Below are positions 21,541-31,307 of a stretch of DNA of 38,419 nt, one piece after another (within the stretch, counting starts at the first letter, position 1; each line of letters starts with the position of its first letter). This DNA is from Chara braunii (Eukaryota; Streptophyta; Charophyceae; Charales; Characeae). The notes beneath the pieces are model-generated. The model saw only the letters and a list, made by a program, of their open reading frames with translations. It did not search any database and was not told the origin of the DNA. The position numbers were made by a program, and so were the translations under genes. The DNA lies in the NCBI GenBank assembly GCA_003427395.1, contig BFEA01000549.1:778937-817355 (forward strand). Direction: 5' to 3'.

Positions 21541-21955
21541 CCAGAAGGGCTCCCGCCCCCCATCCGCACTCCCCCCCGCCGCGGCGCTGTTGCTGGCCAT
21601 AACAGTGCTGACACGGCAGCAGCAAACACCGGTTGGATGCTGATGTGGCAGATGCGGCGATGGTCAATGCTGATGTGGCAGCTACTAACGAGCCAGTTGC
21701 GATGCGGAAGGATGTCGACGGAGCAGCTACACTCCCTGGTGGTGCTTGCCACGTGCCAGGATGATGACGTTCCAGCAGAACGACAGAAGAAGAAGAGGAC
21801 GACATGCCATGTTAGCGAAATAGTGGAGAAGAAGAAAAAGACAAAAACTTGAAAAAAGATGTGAAAAAAAACAAAAAAATAAATGGGCGGTTATATTAAA
21901 TGGGCGGTTTTCCTGGATAGGCAACCTGCCAACCGCCCTTTTTTTTTTTCTTCTT
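21541..21955. other. Unassigned stretch with short direct and inverted repeats
   Basis: Contains two copies of atgctgatgtggcag (about 21637 and 21668), related to boxes further right. It also has a doubled taaatgggcggtt (21880 and 21897), whose second copy can pair with aaccgccc at 21931-21938 just before a T run. No gene was seen. Confidence 0.5.
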
Positions 21956-22990
21956 CTACATGTGGCGGAGGAGGAGGAGAAAGAAGAGGAAGAAATAGGG
22001 GAGGAGGAGGACGAAGGGGAGGAACAGAACACAAGACACCAAGGAGGAGGAGGAGGACGACGAAGAGGAAGAGGAGGACGAGGAAGAAGCAGGAGGAGGA
22101 AGAAGAAGAAGAGGGAGGGAGTTTGAAGAAGAAAAAATAAAGTCCACACATGCTGACATGGCAGTTGCGCGTTTGTCAGAGGAGGTAGAGGAGGAGGAGG
22201 AGGAGGTTGACGAGGTGGAGGCCCTGGAGGGGGAGGAAGAAGACGATGGGGAGGGTGTAGATATGGTGGAGGAGGAGGAAGAAGAAGAGGAGGAGGACAT
22301 AGATATGTCGGAGGAGGAAAAGGAATGAAAAGAGTAGGAGGAGGAGGAGAAAGGAGGAGATACGACAGAGGAGGAGAAGGAATGAGAAGAGTAGGAGGAG
22401 GAGGAGAAAGGAGGAAGAAGAAGAAGAGGAAGAAGAAAGGAAAAATAAAATAAAAAATCGCGCGTGCTGACGTGGCAGCTGCACATTCGTTAGAGTGGTG
22501 GTGATGGTCGACGAGGTGGAGGAGGAGGGGGAGGGGGAGGCGGAAGGAGAAAAAGAATCTCCTTCTCCGCCATATCGAGGTCCTCCTCATTTTTCCATCT
22601 CCTCATCTTCTTCTTCCTCCCCCTCCACCTCGTCGACGTCCTCCTCCTCCTCCTCCTATGACGAACGGCGGCTGCCACGAGGAGGAAGACGTGGAGGAGG
22701 AGGAAGATGAGGAGGAAGAAGCAGATGACGAGGAGGTGGTGCGGGGGGAGGTCCACGAGGTGGAGGAGGAGGAAGAAGACAAGGAGGAAAAGGTGGAGGA
22801 GGTCAACGAGGTGGAGGAGGAGGTGGAGGAGGTTGACGAGTCACGTCAAGGTGGACGAGGAAGAAGAAGACGAGGAGGAGGAGGAGGAAGACGTTGAGGA
22901 GGAGGAGGAAGACGAGGAGGAAGAAGGAGATGACGAGGAGGAGGAGGAGGTGGGGGAGGAGGAAAAAAAAGAACTTCAAGATGGAGTGGA
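21956..22990. repeat. Purine-rich GAGGAG/GAAGAAG low-complexity region
   Basis: About 1 kb in which the plus strand is mostly G and A, in degenerate GAG/GAA triplets. The exception is a pyrimidine-rich segment at about 22553-22658 that reverses the strand bias. All six frames give low-complexity peptides (Glu/Gly/Arg on plus, Ser/Leu/Pro on minus), so the long open frames are not evidence of genes. Boxes of the form TGACRTGGCAGYTGC occur at about 22152 and 22468, with an inverted related copy at about 22659-22685. Confidence 0.8.
22507..22637. repeat. Inverted repeat within the purine-rich block
   Basis: gtcgacgaggtgga at 22507-22520 pairs with tccacctcgtcgac at 22624-22637. Inside it, ggcggaaggaga pairs with tctccttctccgcc across about seven bases near 22538-22570. 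This is a nested hairpin where purine and pyrimidine strands switch. Confidence 0.7.
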
Positions 22991-23236
22991 GGAAGAAACA
23001 GGGAGGCGATGGCGATGACGGCAACAGCTCCGCGGGCGGGTGATTGGCGGGGTTGTTGGCGATGCCCGTATGCGTGTGCGCGTTCGAATTCGAATGAGCG
23101 GGCCCAGGCTGGCCCCTCCCGACACGCAGATGCACCCAGCGCCCGCCCAACCCCGGCCCCCAACCCCCACAAGGCCCCCTAACCGCACTACTGGGGCCAG
23201 TGTGCTACCCACGCGGACAATTTTTTTCTTCCGAAT
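22991..23236. other. GC-rich spacer, no supported gene
   Basis: Short GC-rich stretch with ttcgaattcgaa (palindrome near 23084) and C-rich runs. The word ccccctaaccgcactactggggccagt near 23171 recurs in diverged form near 23373. Confidence 0.5.
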
Positions 23237-23376
23237 TTAGCAGTATTGGTCACTGCACATACCGTGATGAACTTAGCCTTTCAGCGGCTCACAAGCCCCA
23301 TTTCAGCTAGGGGCAATAGCCATCCTTTCGGGACTCTTCTCCAGGCGGGAAAGCAAAACCTTAAGCTTTCAACCCC
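23237..23376 (+). repeat. Partial direct copy of the foldback arm
   Basis: Repeats the outer part of the left foldback arm (from ttagcagtattggtcac through ttaagctttcaacccc), about 340 bases before it, with a few substitutions and an insertion. Confidence 0.8.
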
Positions 23377-23585
23377 CTGACCGCCCTACCGGGGCCGGTA
23401 CCGCCCGACGACAGATGCGTTCGCTGGCCTCCGAAAGCCGTTCGTGCGAACGTGTTCGCGCCACGTTTCGACGAACGGTCAGATATGTTCGGATGTTCGT
23501 AAGAACTCCGAAAATGTTCGGCGTGCTATGTAGGCTGGCAATTGTTTTTTCGAATTTCTTAGCATTAACATTATTTAGCAGTATT

Positions 23586-24442
23586 GGTCACCGCACATAC
23601 CGTGATGAACTTAGCCTTTCTGCGGCTCACAAGCCCCATTTCAGCTAGGGGTGATAGTCAGCCTCTCAGGACCTTGGGAAACAAAGCCTTAAGCTTTCAA
23701 CCCCTCTATTTTGTTTTCTAATCGGACTCTGACCTTTCGCACCTTAGGGAAAAAGACGTAGCATTGTCATATCTCCACCAACAGGCGTAAAGCTGGTTCT
23801 AATCCCATCCACTTCTCTACCCCTCAAAGACCATAATATCCTGATTTCTCCATCATTGCATCTTCCTTCCTCTACGCTACCACATTCCCCCGCTGTCCAG
23901 ACTGAAAAGTTTCCAAAGTCAACAACACATCTGACAAGTCTTCCTTTTCCAACCACATATCAGAGTCACAGCACGATGGCAACAGCCATACCATCTCGCT
24001 ATAGGTTGTTGCCATTGTGTTGTGACTCTGATATGTGGTTGGAATTCGAAGACTTGTCAGTTGTGTTGTTGACTTTGGAAACTTTTCAGTCTGGACAGCG
24101 GGGGAATGTGGTAGCGTAGAGGAAGGAAGATGCAATGATGGAGAAATCAGGATATTATGGCCTTTGAGGGGTAGAAAAGTGGATGGGATTAAAACCAGCT
24201 TTATGCCTGTTGGGATTAGAACCAACTTGACGCCTGTTGGTGGAGATATGACAGTGCTACGTCTTTTTCCCTGAGGTGCGAAAGGTCAGAGTCCGATTAG
24301 AAAACAAAATAGAGGGCTTGAAAGCTTAAGGCTTTGCTTTCCCGCCCTGAGAAGGGTCCTGAGAGGCTGACTATCGCCCCTAGCTGAAATGGGGTTTGTG
24401 AGCCGCAGAAAGGCTAAGTTCATCACGGTATGTGCAGTGACC
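23586..24442. mobile_element. Foldback element with 857-bp inverted repeat
   Basis: The left arm (23586-23984) and right arm (24007-24442) are inverted copies separated by a 22-base loop. Outer ends read ggtcaccgcacataccgtga on the left and its near-complement on the right. The right arm is longer because a stretch of about 29 bases (ggttctaatccc with acaggc) is tandemly doubled near 24195-24240. The arms encode the same short peptides on opposite strands, but there is no transposase and no credible gene. The shape fits a foldback transposon or long-TIR MITE. A recombination-generated palindrome is the alternative. No flanking target duplication was found. Confidence 0.75.
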
Positions 24443-24491
24443 ATCATTGCATCTTCCTCCCTCTACGCTACCACATCCCCCCGCCGTCCAT
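24443..24491 (+). repeat. Extra 48-bp fragment of the foldback arm at the array junction
   Basis: The sequence catcattgcatcttcc through cgccgtcca repeats 23851-23901 of the left arm in direct orientation, and ends exactly where array unit 1 begins. Confidence 0.75.
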
Positions 24492-26306
24492 GACACAATG
24501 GACACGCTCCAGTGGATCTAGACACTCGAGAATGAGCTGGCCATCCAACCAGACATCTACCCTCCACACGGTAGTCAATGGCAAAAGAAGGGTGTCATGC
24601 AAATTGATGAGAAAGACAGAGGGTACAGGAAAAAGAACCTCCTTGACCCCCAAGTGGTCACAAAAGACAAACAGGGAAGGGAAACGTGGCAGGAGCTAGT
24701 CAAAATAGGTGAGTCAGCTGAAAAAGTTTTTCTTGAATACCTGCTTGCACGAGGCAAGGTGTTGTGTGCAGAAAATTCTCACAAAGCCAAAACACAAACA
24801 AATATTGATGACAACTTTTCTCATTCATCAAACAAGTTACTCAAACGGAAGGCTGCTAACACCTACCCAGCACAACCAACACACTGTCAGGATGCCAGCA
24901 AAATCAGTAGGGTAAATAACCTAGGAACTCCAATGAAGGCTGAAGGCATGAAGGGTATAGAAGGAGAAAACCATGCCCCCAAAACCAAGGATTTGGTGGA
25001 CATTCAAACCGAGGAAGGGAAAGAACAGGACACAGAACCAGAGGACACAACTCTAGAACCAATTTGAGGCGTTGGAAAATGAACAATAGCTGTGAGACTT
25101 CTTTGCAGAAAGATACAACCGCAACTTGGACAGTCAAGGGAAGCACACAACTCGTTTCAAAAGACTAATCCAATTACCAAAGATGTACAACGAAAAGGAC
25201 ATTGGGTCAAAAGGAGAAACAGTAAACAAACAGAAGGAAGAAGGGAATGAGAGAAAGGATATGTTGAGCACAAGAGAGGACTTGAACAAACAAAAGGAAA
25301 TACTATTGGCACATATTACAGTTGTCAAGGACCACAACAGAGAAAGAAACACAATTATGATAGTTAGCCCGGACAGAAACTATGTGAGATACCTCACTTC
25401 ACTCAACACTAAAAAATGAAGAAAAGGTATGGTAACAGTCACAAAATGAAAACCCATAAGAGCCCCATAGCCAGAGACCGCACGCCGTAAACAAGCCATG
25501 CTACGATAACATTTATGGGTACAGTTCGAGAACATTGCAGAAGAACTTCATAGATTCTCGGAAAGAAGACTAGCAGAGTCCTACCCGAACAACCTTGTCT
25601 TGGAATGGTTTGAATTAGATCCTGAGTTTCTGACCCCAAACAACGACTTCTAAATCGCTTGCTTGCAAGTCACATTGGGCGTTCCCCCTAAGTTCCTAGA
25701 CATTGCATTCTACGACGACAGACCCTCGTTGTTTCAAATGGAGAGGGACAACTTCCAAATCGCATGTTTGCAGGTCACATCGGGCATTCCCCCTCAGTTC
25801 CTAGACATTTCATTCTACGACGACTAACCCTCGTTGTTTCAAGTGCAGAGGGAAAGGTCATCTGGAAACAGACAGGAACTGTCCCGTCAACAGGTACAGA
25901 CGAGCCAGTCCAGGCCAAGTGCAATCCAATCTGGTCAAGTGGGAGGCAAAATCCGTACTTTGGTATGTCATTAACCCAACATACGGAGACTGGGCATTCG
26001 ATTACACATTGGACACCCTCCAATGGATCTATGCATTCGCGAATAAGCATCTTGGAATGGTTTGAAACAGATCATGGGTTTTTGACCCCAAACAACAACT
26101 TCAAAATCGCCTGTTTGCAGGTCACATGGGGCATTCCCCCTCAATTCCTAGACATTTCTTTCTACGACAACAAACCCTTGTTGTTTCAAATGCAGAGGGA
26201 AGGGTCATCTGGAAACAGACAGGAACTGATTGTCCCTTCAACAGGGAAAGACGAGCCAGTCCAAGCCAAGTGCATTCCAATCTGGTAGAGTGGTTGGGCA
26301 TTCGAT
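24492..26306 (+). pseudogene. Array unit 1: broken zinc-knuckle protein gene
   Basis: The unit first encodes a lysine-rich hydrophilic region (GKRRVSCKLMRKTEGT in one frame; KDRGYRKKNLLDPQVVTKDK in the other, open 24597-25067). Next comes KDNHRERNTIMIVSPDRNY-like sequence with a VTVTKWKP-type strand (about 25126-25419), then three core blocks near 25645, 25748 and 26094. A deletion of about 104 bases near 24920 removed the first stop seen in other units and fused two open stretches into 156 codons. Layout in consensus resembles plant LINE/gag-type nucleic-acid-binding proteins (a DUF4283-like region followed by a CCHC knuckle), but that is inference. Stops such as TGA at 25093-25095 and others break it. 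Confidence 0.6.
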
Positions 26307-28190
26307 GACACATTGGACACGCTCTAGTGGATCTAGACACTCGAGAATTAGTTGCCATCCAGCCAGACATCTACCCTCCACACGCTAGTCAATGCTAAAA
26401 GACGGGTGTCATGGAAATTGATGAGAAAGACAGAGGGTACTGGAAAAAGAACCTCCTTTGCCCCGATGTGGTCACAAAAGACAAACAAGGAAGGGAAACG
26501 TGGCAGGAGCTAGTCAAAACAGGTGAGTCAGATGAAAAAGTTTTTCTTGAAAACCTGCATGCAAGAGGCAAGGTGTTGTGTTCAGAAAACTCTCACAAAG
26601 CCAAAACACCGACAAATGTTGATGACAACACCTCTCATTCATCAAAAAAGCTACTCAAACGGAAGGCTGCTAACACCTACCCAACACAACCAACACAATG
26701 TAAGGATGCCAACAAAATCAGCAAGGTGAATAACCTAGGAGATACAGCCTTAACAGCAGAATAAATGAATGTGACTGACAAGGAAAAGGAACATGATGAA
26801 TCAAATAAAGTTAAGAAAGGTGAAAAGGATGTAAGTCCAACTCCAATGGAGGCTGAAGGCATGAAGGGTGGAGAAGGAGAAGACCATACCCCCAAAACCA
26901 AGGATTTGGTGGGCATTCAAACAAAGGAAGGGAAAGAACAGGACATAGAACCAGAGGACACAATTCAAGAACCAATTTGAAGCATTGGAAAATGAACAAT
27001 AGTTGTAAGACTTCTTTGCAGAATGATACAGCCGTGACTTGGACAGTCCAGGGAAGCACACAACTACTTTCCACAAACTAATCCAATTGCCAAAGTTGTA
27101 CAACGAAAAGGACAAATGGTCAGAAGGAGAAACAATAGATAGACAGAAGGGAATGAGATAGAAGATCTGTTGAGCACAAGAGAGGACTTGAACAAACAAA
27201 AGGAAATACTATACAACAATATTACAATCATCAAGGACCACAACAGAGAAAGAAACACAATTATGATAGTTAGCCCGGATAGAAACTATGAGAGATACCT
27301 TACCTCACTCAACAGTAAAAAATGAAGAAAAGGTATGGTAACTGTCACAAAATGGAAACCCATAAGATCCCCACAGCCAGAGACCTCACGCCACAAACAA
27401 GCCATGTTGCGAGAACATTTATGGGTACAGTTCGAGAACATTGCAGAAGAACTTCATAGTTTCTCGGAAAGAAGACTAGCGGAGTTCTACCCGAACAACC
27501 CCGTCTTGGAATGGTTTGAAACAAATTATAAGTTTCTGACCCCAAACAACGACTTCAAAATCGCTTGTTTGAAGGTCACATTGGGCGTTCCTGCTTTGTT
27601 GCTAGACATTTCATCCTACGACAACAGACCCTCGTTGTTTCAAATGTAGAGGGACAACTTCAAAATCACATCCTTGCAGGTCACATCGGGCGTTCCCCCT
27701 TAGTTCCTAGACATTTCATTCTACGACGACAAACCCTCGTTGTTTTAAATGCGGAGGGAAAGGTCATCTGGAAACAGACAGGAACTTTCCCATCACCAAG
27801 GACAGACGAGCCAGTCCAGGCCAAATGCAATCCAATCTGGTCGAGTGCGAGGCAAAATCCGGATTGTGGTATGTCATTGACCCAACATACGGAGATAGGG
27901 CATTCGATGACACATTGGACACCCTCCAGTGGATCTAGACACTCGAGAATGAGAGTCTTGGAATGGTTTGAAACAGATCCTGAGTTTCTGACCCCAAACA
28001 ACGACTTCAAAATCGTCTGTTTGCAGGTCACATCGGGCGTTCGCCCTCGGTTCCTAGGCATTTCTTTCTACGACAACAAACCCTCGTTATTTCAAATGCA
28101 CAGGGAAGGGTCATTTGCAAACAAACAGCGGCAGACGAGCCAGTCCAGGAAAAGTGCAATCCAATCTGGTCGAGTGGTTGGGCATTCGAT
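26307..28190 (+). pseudogene. Array unit 2: broken zinc-knuckle protein gene
   Basis: Full-length unit. Open pieces include 26411-26764 (starts MEIDEKDRGYWKKNLL and ends at TAA 26762-26764), 26765-26980 (MNVTDKEKEHDES), 27335-27649 (MVTVTKWKPIRSP, LWVQFENIAEELHSFSERR, then a core block ending FLxxSSYDNRPSLFQM) and 27565-28299 in another frame. The second shared stop is TAA at 27006-27008. Cores start near 27551, 27653 and 28003. The LWVQFENIAEEL segment corresponds in position to the central strand of DUF4283-type domains. Confidence 0.6.
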
Positions 28191-29005
28191 GACACATTGG
28201 ACACGCTCTAGTGGATCTAGACACTTGAGAATGAGCTGGCCATCCAGCCAGACATCTACCCTCCACACGGTGGTCAATGGCAAAAGAAGGGTGTCATGAA
28301 AATTGATGAGAAAGACAGAGGGTACAGGAAAAAGAACCTCCTTGACCCCCAAGTGGTCACAAAAGACAAACAGGGAAGGGAAATGTGGCAGAGCTAGTCA
28401 AAACAGGTGAGTGAGCTGAAAAAGTTTTTCTCGAAAACCTGCATCCAAGAGGCAAGGTGTTGTGTGTAGAAAACTCTCACAAAGCCAAAACGCAGACAAA
28501 TGTTGATGACAACACCTCTCATTCATCAAAAAAGTTACTCAAACGGAAGGCTGCTTACACCTACCCAGCACAACCAACACACTGTCAGGATGCCAGCAAA
28601 ATCGGTAGGGTGAATAACCTAGGAGATACAGCCTCAACAACAGAATAGATGAATGTGACTGTCAAGGAAAAGGAACATGATGAATCGGATAAAGTTAAGA
28701 AAGGTGAAAAGGATGCCAGTCCAACTCCAATGGAGGCTGAAGGCATGAAGGGTGTAGAAGGAAAAAAACCATGCCCCCAAAACCAAGGATTTGGTGGACA
28801 TTCAAACAGAGGAAGGGAAAGAACAGGACACAGAACCAGAGGACACAACTCCAGAACCAATTTGAGGCGTTGGAAAATGAACAAGAGTTGTGAGACTTCT
28901 TTGCAGAAAGATACAGCCGCGACCTGGACAGTCCAGGGAAGCACACAACTGGTTTCCACAGACTAATCCAATTAGCTAAGTTGTACAACGAAAAGGACAA
29001 AAGGT

Positions 29006-29108
29006 AAATCGATCAGCTATTACTCTTCAATATCCTTATGAGAAATTGATAACATCTGAACGTTTTCGAGGACGCATTCATTTTGAATTTGATAAATGTA
29101 TTGTACAA
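29006..29108 (+). other. About 100-bp insertion in array unit 3
   Basis: Between aaaggacaaaag and tagaaggaagaaggg, where the other units read on with gtcaaaaggagaaac, there are about 100 AT-rich bases starting taaatcgatcagc. No homology inside the window. A repeated tgtacaa word flanks it (28981 and 29102), which may reflect a replication or repair event. Confidence 0.6.
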
Positions 29109-29257
29109 ATAGAAGGAAGAAGGGAATGACAAAGAGGATCTGCTGAGTACAAGAGAGAAACCATGGCCACAGGAGAATTTCCTGAGCATCTTCGTGGCCC
29201 ATGCCCGGGGCTGTTGAAATCGTTGAGAGCGGAACAAATTTTAGGTGGGCTCAGGCT

Positions 29258-29273
29258 GCGCTAGCGCTAGCGC
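29258..29273. repeat. 16-bp perfect palindrome gcgctagcgctagcgc
   Basis: Self-complementary sequence near the 5' end of the insertion in unit 3. It is the longest GC palindrome noticed in this part of the window. Confidence 0.9.
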
Positions 29274-29543
29274 CCCGATGCCGCCAGACTGGCAAGGCCT
29301 GGTCTGCCGGTTAGACTGGTGTTGGGGGGAGGGAGCTCTTCGGTTGTCAGGCCTTTACGTTCGCCCAGCAGACGTGTGTGGCGTTTTGACTGCCATGTGG
29401 CGGCTGTTGTAGGTGACGTGGGTGTTCCGTGACGTACGGACAAGGGTGACGCCAGCCGTGGAATTCTTGACAGTTTGCAACAACGGTGGCAGCTTCGAAC
29501 AACAACAGAATACGAATGTGAGAGAACTATAGGTAGGTTGGCG

Positions 29544-30401
29544 ATGGCGAGTTTGGATGAGCTAGAAGCCAAGGAGGGGCTTACTATCATCCAAGTCAGC
29601 ACGGACCAGGTGCGCCATGTGGTGGCGAAGCCGAGAGCGGTGGTTTCAGAGACGACAGTACCATCAATTTTGTGGATTCGGAGCGAGCAGCAGAGGCTAT
29701 TGGAGATTACATGGGGGTTGGAGGAGGGGCCGCCCCCCCGTCTGCGCGCGCCTATAGTTGGGGCACGATTGGAGAATCTGATGCGGAAGTATTACGATGT
29801 TCTTGACGAGGGGCAAAATCTGTGTGCTCAGCTGGAGGACCGCTGGTATGATGATGACACCGACCTCGTTATTGCTGACGCCAGTGACATCGCTAGCTGC
29901 GACAACGGCGAGCTTATCTATACCACCGTTCATTGCAACAACAACGACGCTAGCAGAGATAACACCAATCTCACGTGCATCACCGCCTGCTACAACAACA
30001 ACAACAACAATACCGATAAAAGCAACGACAACAATGACGATGACGAGGTTTGTGTGGACAAATATGGCGATAATGGCTACTTTGGTGGTGTCGCTCTCAC
30101 TGGAGTCGTCGACTATAATGACAACAATGATAATAACATGAGCACCGGTGACGGGGACAACAACATCAGTCATGAAGACAATAACAATGATTCCAACAAC
30201 AACAACAACAAAGTTGGTGGCTCTCGAGCATGCATCCAAGTCAGCCAGGGTGTCAGCAATGAAGGTGGGCTTGCTGGGAAGGCTACGGTTTCATGCATGC
30301 TTATAATGATTCGAGGCTCCCTGTGTGGGTGGAATATCACAAAAGTTCTGCCATGGGATCCAGGTGGGGTCGGGGGGAAGGGTTGTGGGAAGCGCTGTTA
30401 G
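29544..30401 (+). CDS. Hypothetical Asn/Asp-rich protein (285 aa)
   Basis: The frame is open from 29475. I prefer the ATG at 29544 (gcgATGg, a good eukaryotic context) over the first ATG at 29475. The first roughly 110 residues have ordinary composition and look coding: MASLDELEAKEGLTIIQVS, then RLENLMRKYYDVLDEGQ, which could be helical. From about residue 110 the protein is dominated by Asn and Asp (NNNNNNTDKSNDNNDDDE) encoded by degenerate AAC/AAT/GAC repeats, and it ends in a Gly-rich tail at TAG 30399-30401. No signal peptide, membrane segment or known domain was recognised. It sits wholly inside the insertion in unit 3, so it may be cargo of a retroposon, a processed gene copy, or a chance frame. 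Confidence 0.4.
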   Translation: MASLDELEAKEGLTIIQVSTDQVRHVVAKPRAVVSETTVPSILWIRSEQQRLLEITWGLEEGPPPRLRAPIVGARLENLMRKYYDVLDEGQNLCAQLEDRWYDDDTDLVIADASDIASCDNGELIYTTVHCNNNDASRDNTNLTCITACYNNNNNNTDKSNDNNDDDEVCVDKYGDNGYFGGVALTGVVDYNDNNDNNMSTGDGDNNISHEDNNNDSNNNNNKVGGSRACIQVSQGVSNEGGLAGKATVSCMLIMIRGSLCGWNITKVLPWDPGGVGGKGCGKRC

Positions 30402-30616
30402 GGAGTTCTGCCAACTTCTTGCCTGCTGTACGGTTCTGTGAATGTAGGATTTGTGCGAACAGGGGCAGGATAGGAAGGTGAAAGGCTAGATAACTACAAC
30501 GGGGTCGCAATGTACGTTTGGCAACATATGAGTAGGGGGTGGGATCATGCGTGTTTTGATTTGTGCTATCTGAAGCTCCTTGCGGCCTTTTATAATAATA
30601 GATTGTAATAATAGAT

Positions 30617-30643
30617 TGCCACGTGGCAGGTACAATATATAGG
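30617..30643 (+). promoter_or_regulatory. G-box and TATA-like pair
   Basis: The 12-base palindrome tgccacgtggca contains CACGTG, the plant G-box/ABRE core bound by bZIP and bHLH factors. caatatatagg follows about 10 bases later. No downstream gene in this orientation is evident, so a functional promoter is unproven. Confidence 0.25.
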
Positions 30644-30824
30644 TGCGATGAGTATGTGCTTGTCGCGTGGAATGCGCGATTTCGATTTGTTCCTTGTTTT
30701 GAATGCCCTTCCCTTTCACGGTCTGCTTAGTGTTGTAAGTCATTTTCGTTGTTGATGAGAGTTTTAAGGCAAGGATCTGACGTGGTGACTGTGGTTGGGG
30801 AACTAGATTGGTTCGGGGTCCTCC

Positions 30825-30928
30825 GTTGATTGAATTTTGTCGTCTGACTTTGATTACCCCTTCCCCTCATGGTGTCGTTAATTGAATTCCGCCGCCCTAC
30901 TCTGATTACCCCTTCCCCTCATGGTGTT
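30825..30928 (+). repeat. 52-bp tandem duplication
   Basis: Two adjacent diverged copies, each containing ttgaatt and the identical word gattaccccttcccctcat, with a period of 52 bases. Confidence 0.85.
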
Positions 30929-31130
30929 GAACGACCTTTTTAGAAGAAGGTAACGGTTGCAGAATAGGGATATATTTTTTGACTATGATGAGCAGTTAAT
31001 CCCCTCAGTCGAGGGCAATCAATATTGCTCAATAAGCTGAATGGAGCGTGCCATCGTGCTGGCTTATTACTTCTCAAGGACAAGAGTAGGATGGACACGT
31101 GGCATGTAATATGAGATTTGATTGTTTACA

Positions 31131-31307
31131 GGGACGCTCGACCCGTTTTCCAGCAGGTGATGCTCCCCATCAATAGATGGAGCCTCCCCGAGCTTGCTAG
31201 TGGTGACTGCTCTTATCAGCATTCCTAGCAACTACTTGGGGCATTTCTTAAAAAAAAAAAAAAAAAAAAAAANAAAAAAAAAAAAAAAAAAAAAAACAAA
31301 AAAAAAA
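31131..31307 (+). mobile_element. SINE-like retroposon 3' end with poly(A), copy 2
   Basis: Bases 31131-31183 match 3961-4013 with about five differences. They include the GCTCC/GGAGC stem around CAATAGAT. A second stem follows (TTGCTAG paired with CTAGCAA, about 31194-31231) whose sequence differs from the copy 1 hairpin but which sits at the same place. Then come cttggggcatttctt and an A tract of about 58 bases, with one N and one C. Confidence 0.6.

Larger units (their letters stand above)
30402..31130. other. Noncoding part of the unit 3 insertion
   Basis: No gene is supported. It holds a G-box palindrome tgccacgtggca at about 30617-30628 followed by tatata at about 30637, a second cacgtggc at 31096-31103, and a 52-base tandem duplication at 30825-30928. 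Confidence 0.5.

Noticed and set aside
21727-22990. Long frames giving poly-Glu or poly-Ser/Leu proteins
   Set aside because: They are open in almost every frame because GAG/GAA triplet DNA lacks stops. There is no non-repetitive coding segment.
23856-24225. Pair of overlapping 87- and 117-codon frames with nearly identical peptides on opposite strands
   Set aside because: They are explained by the inverted repeat, which presents the same sequence on both strands.
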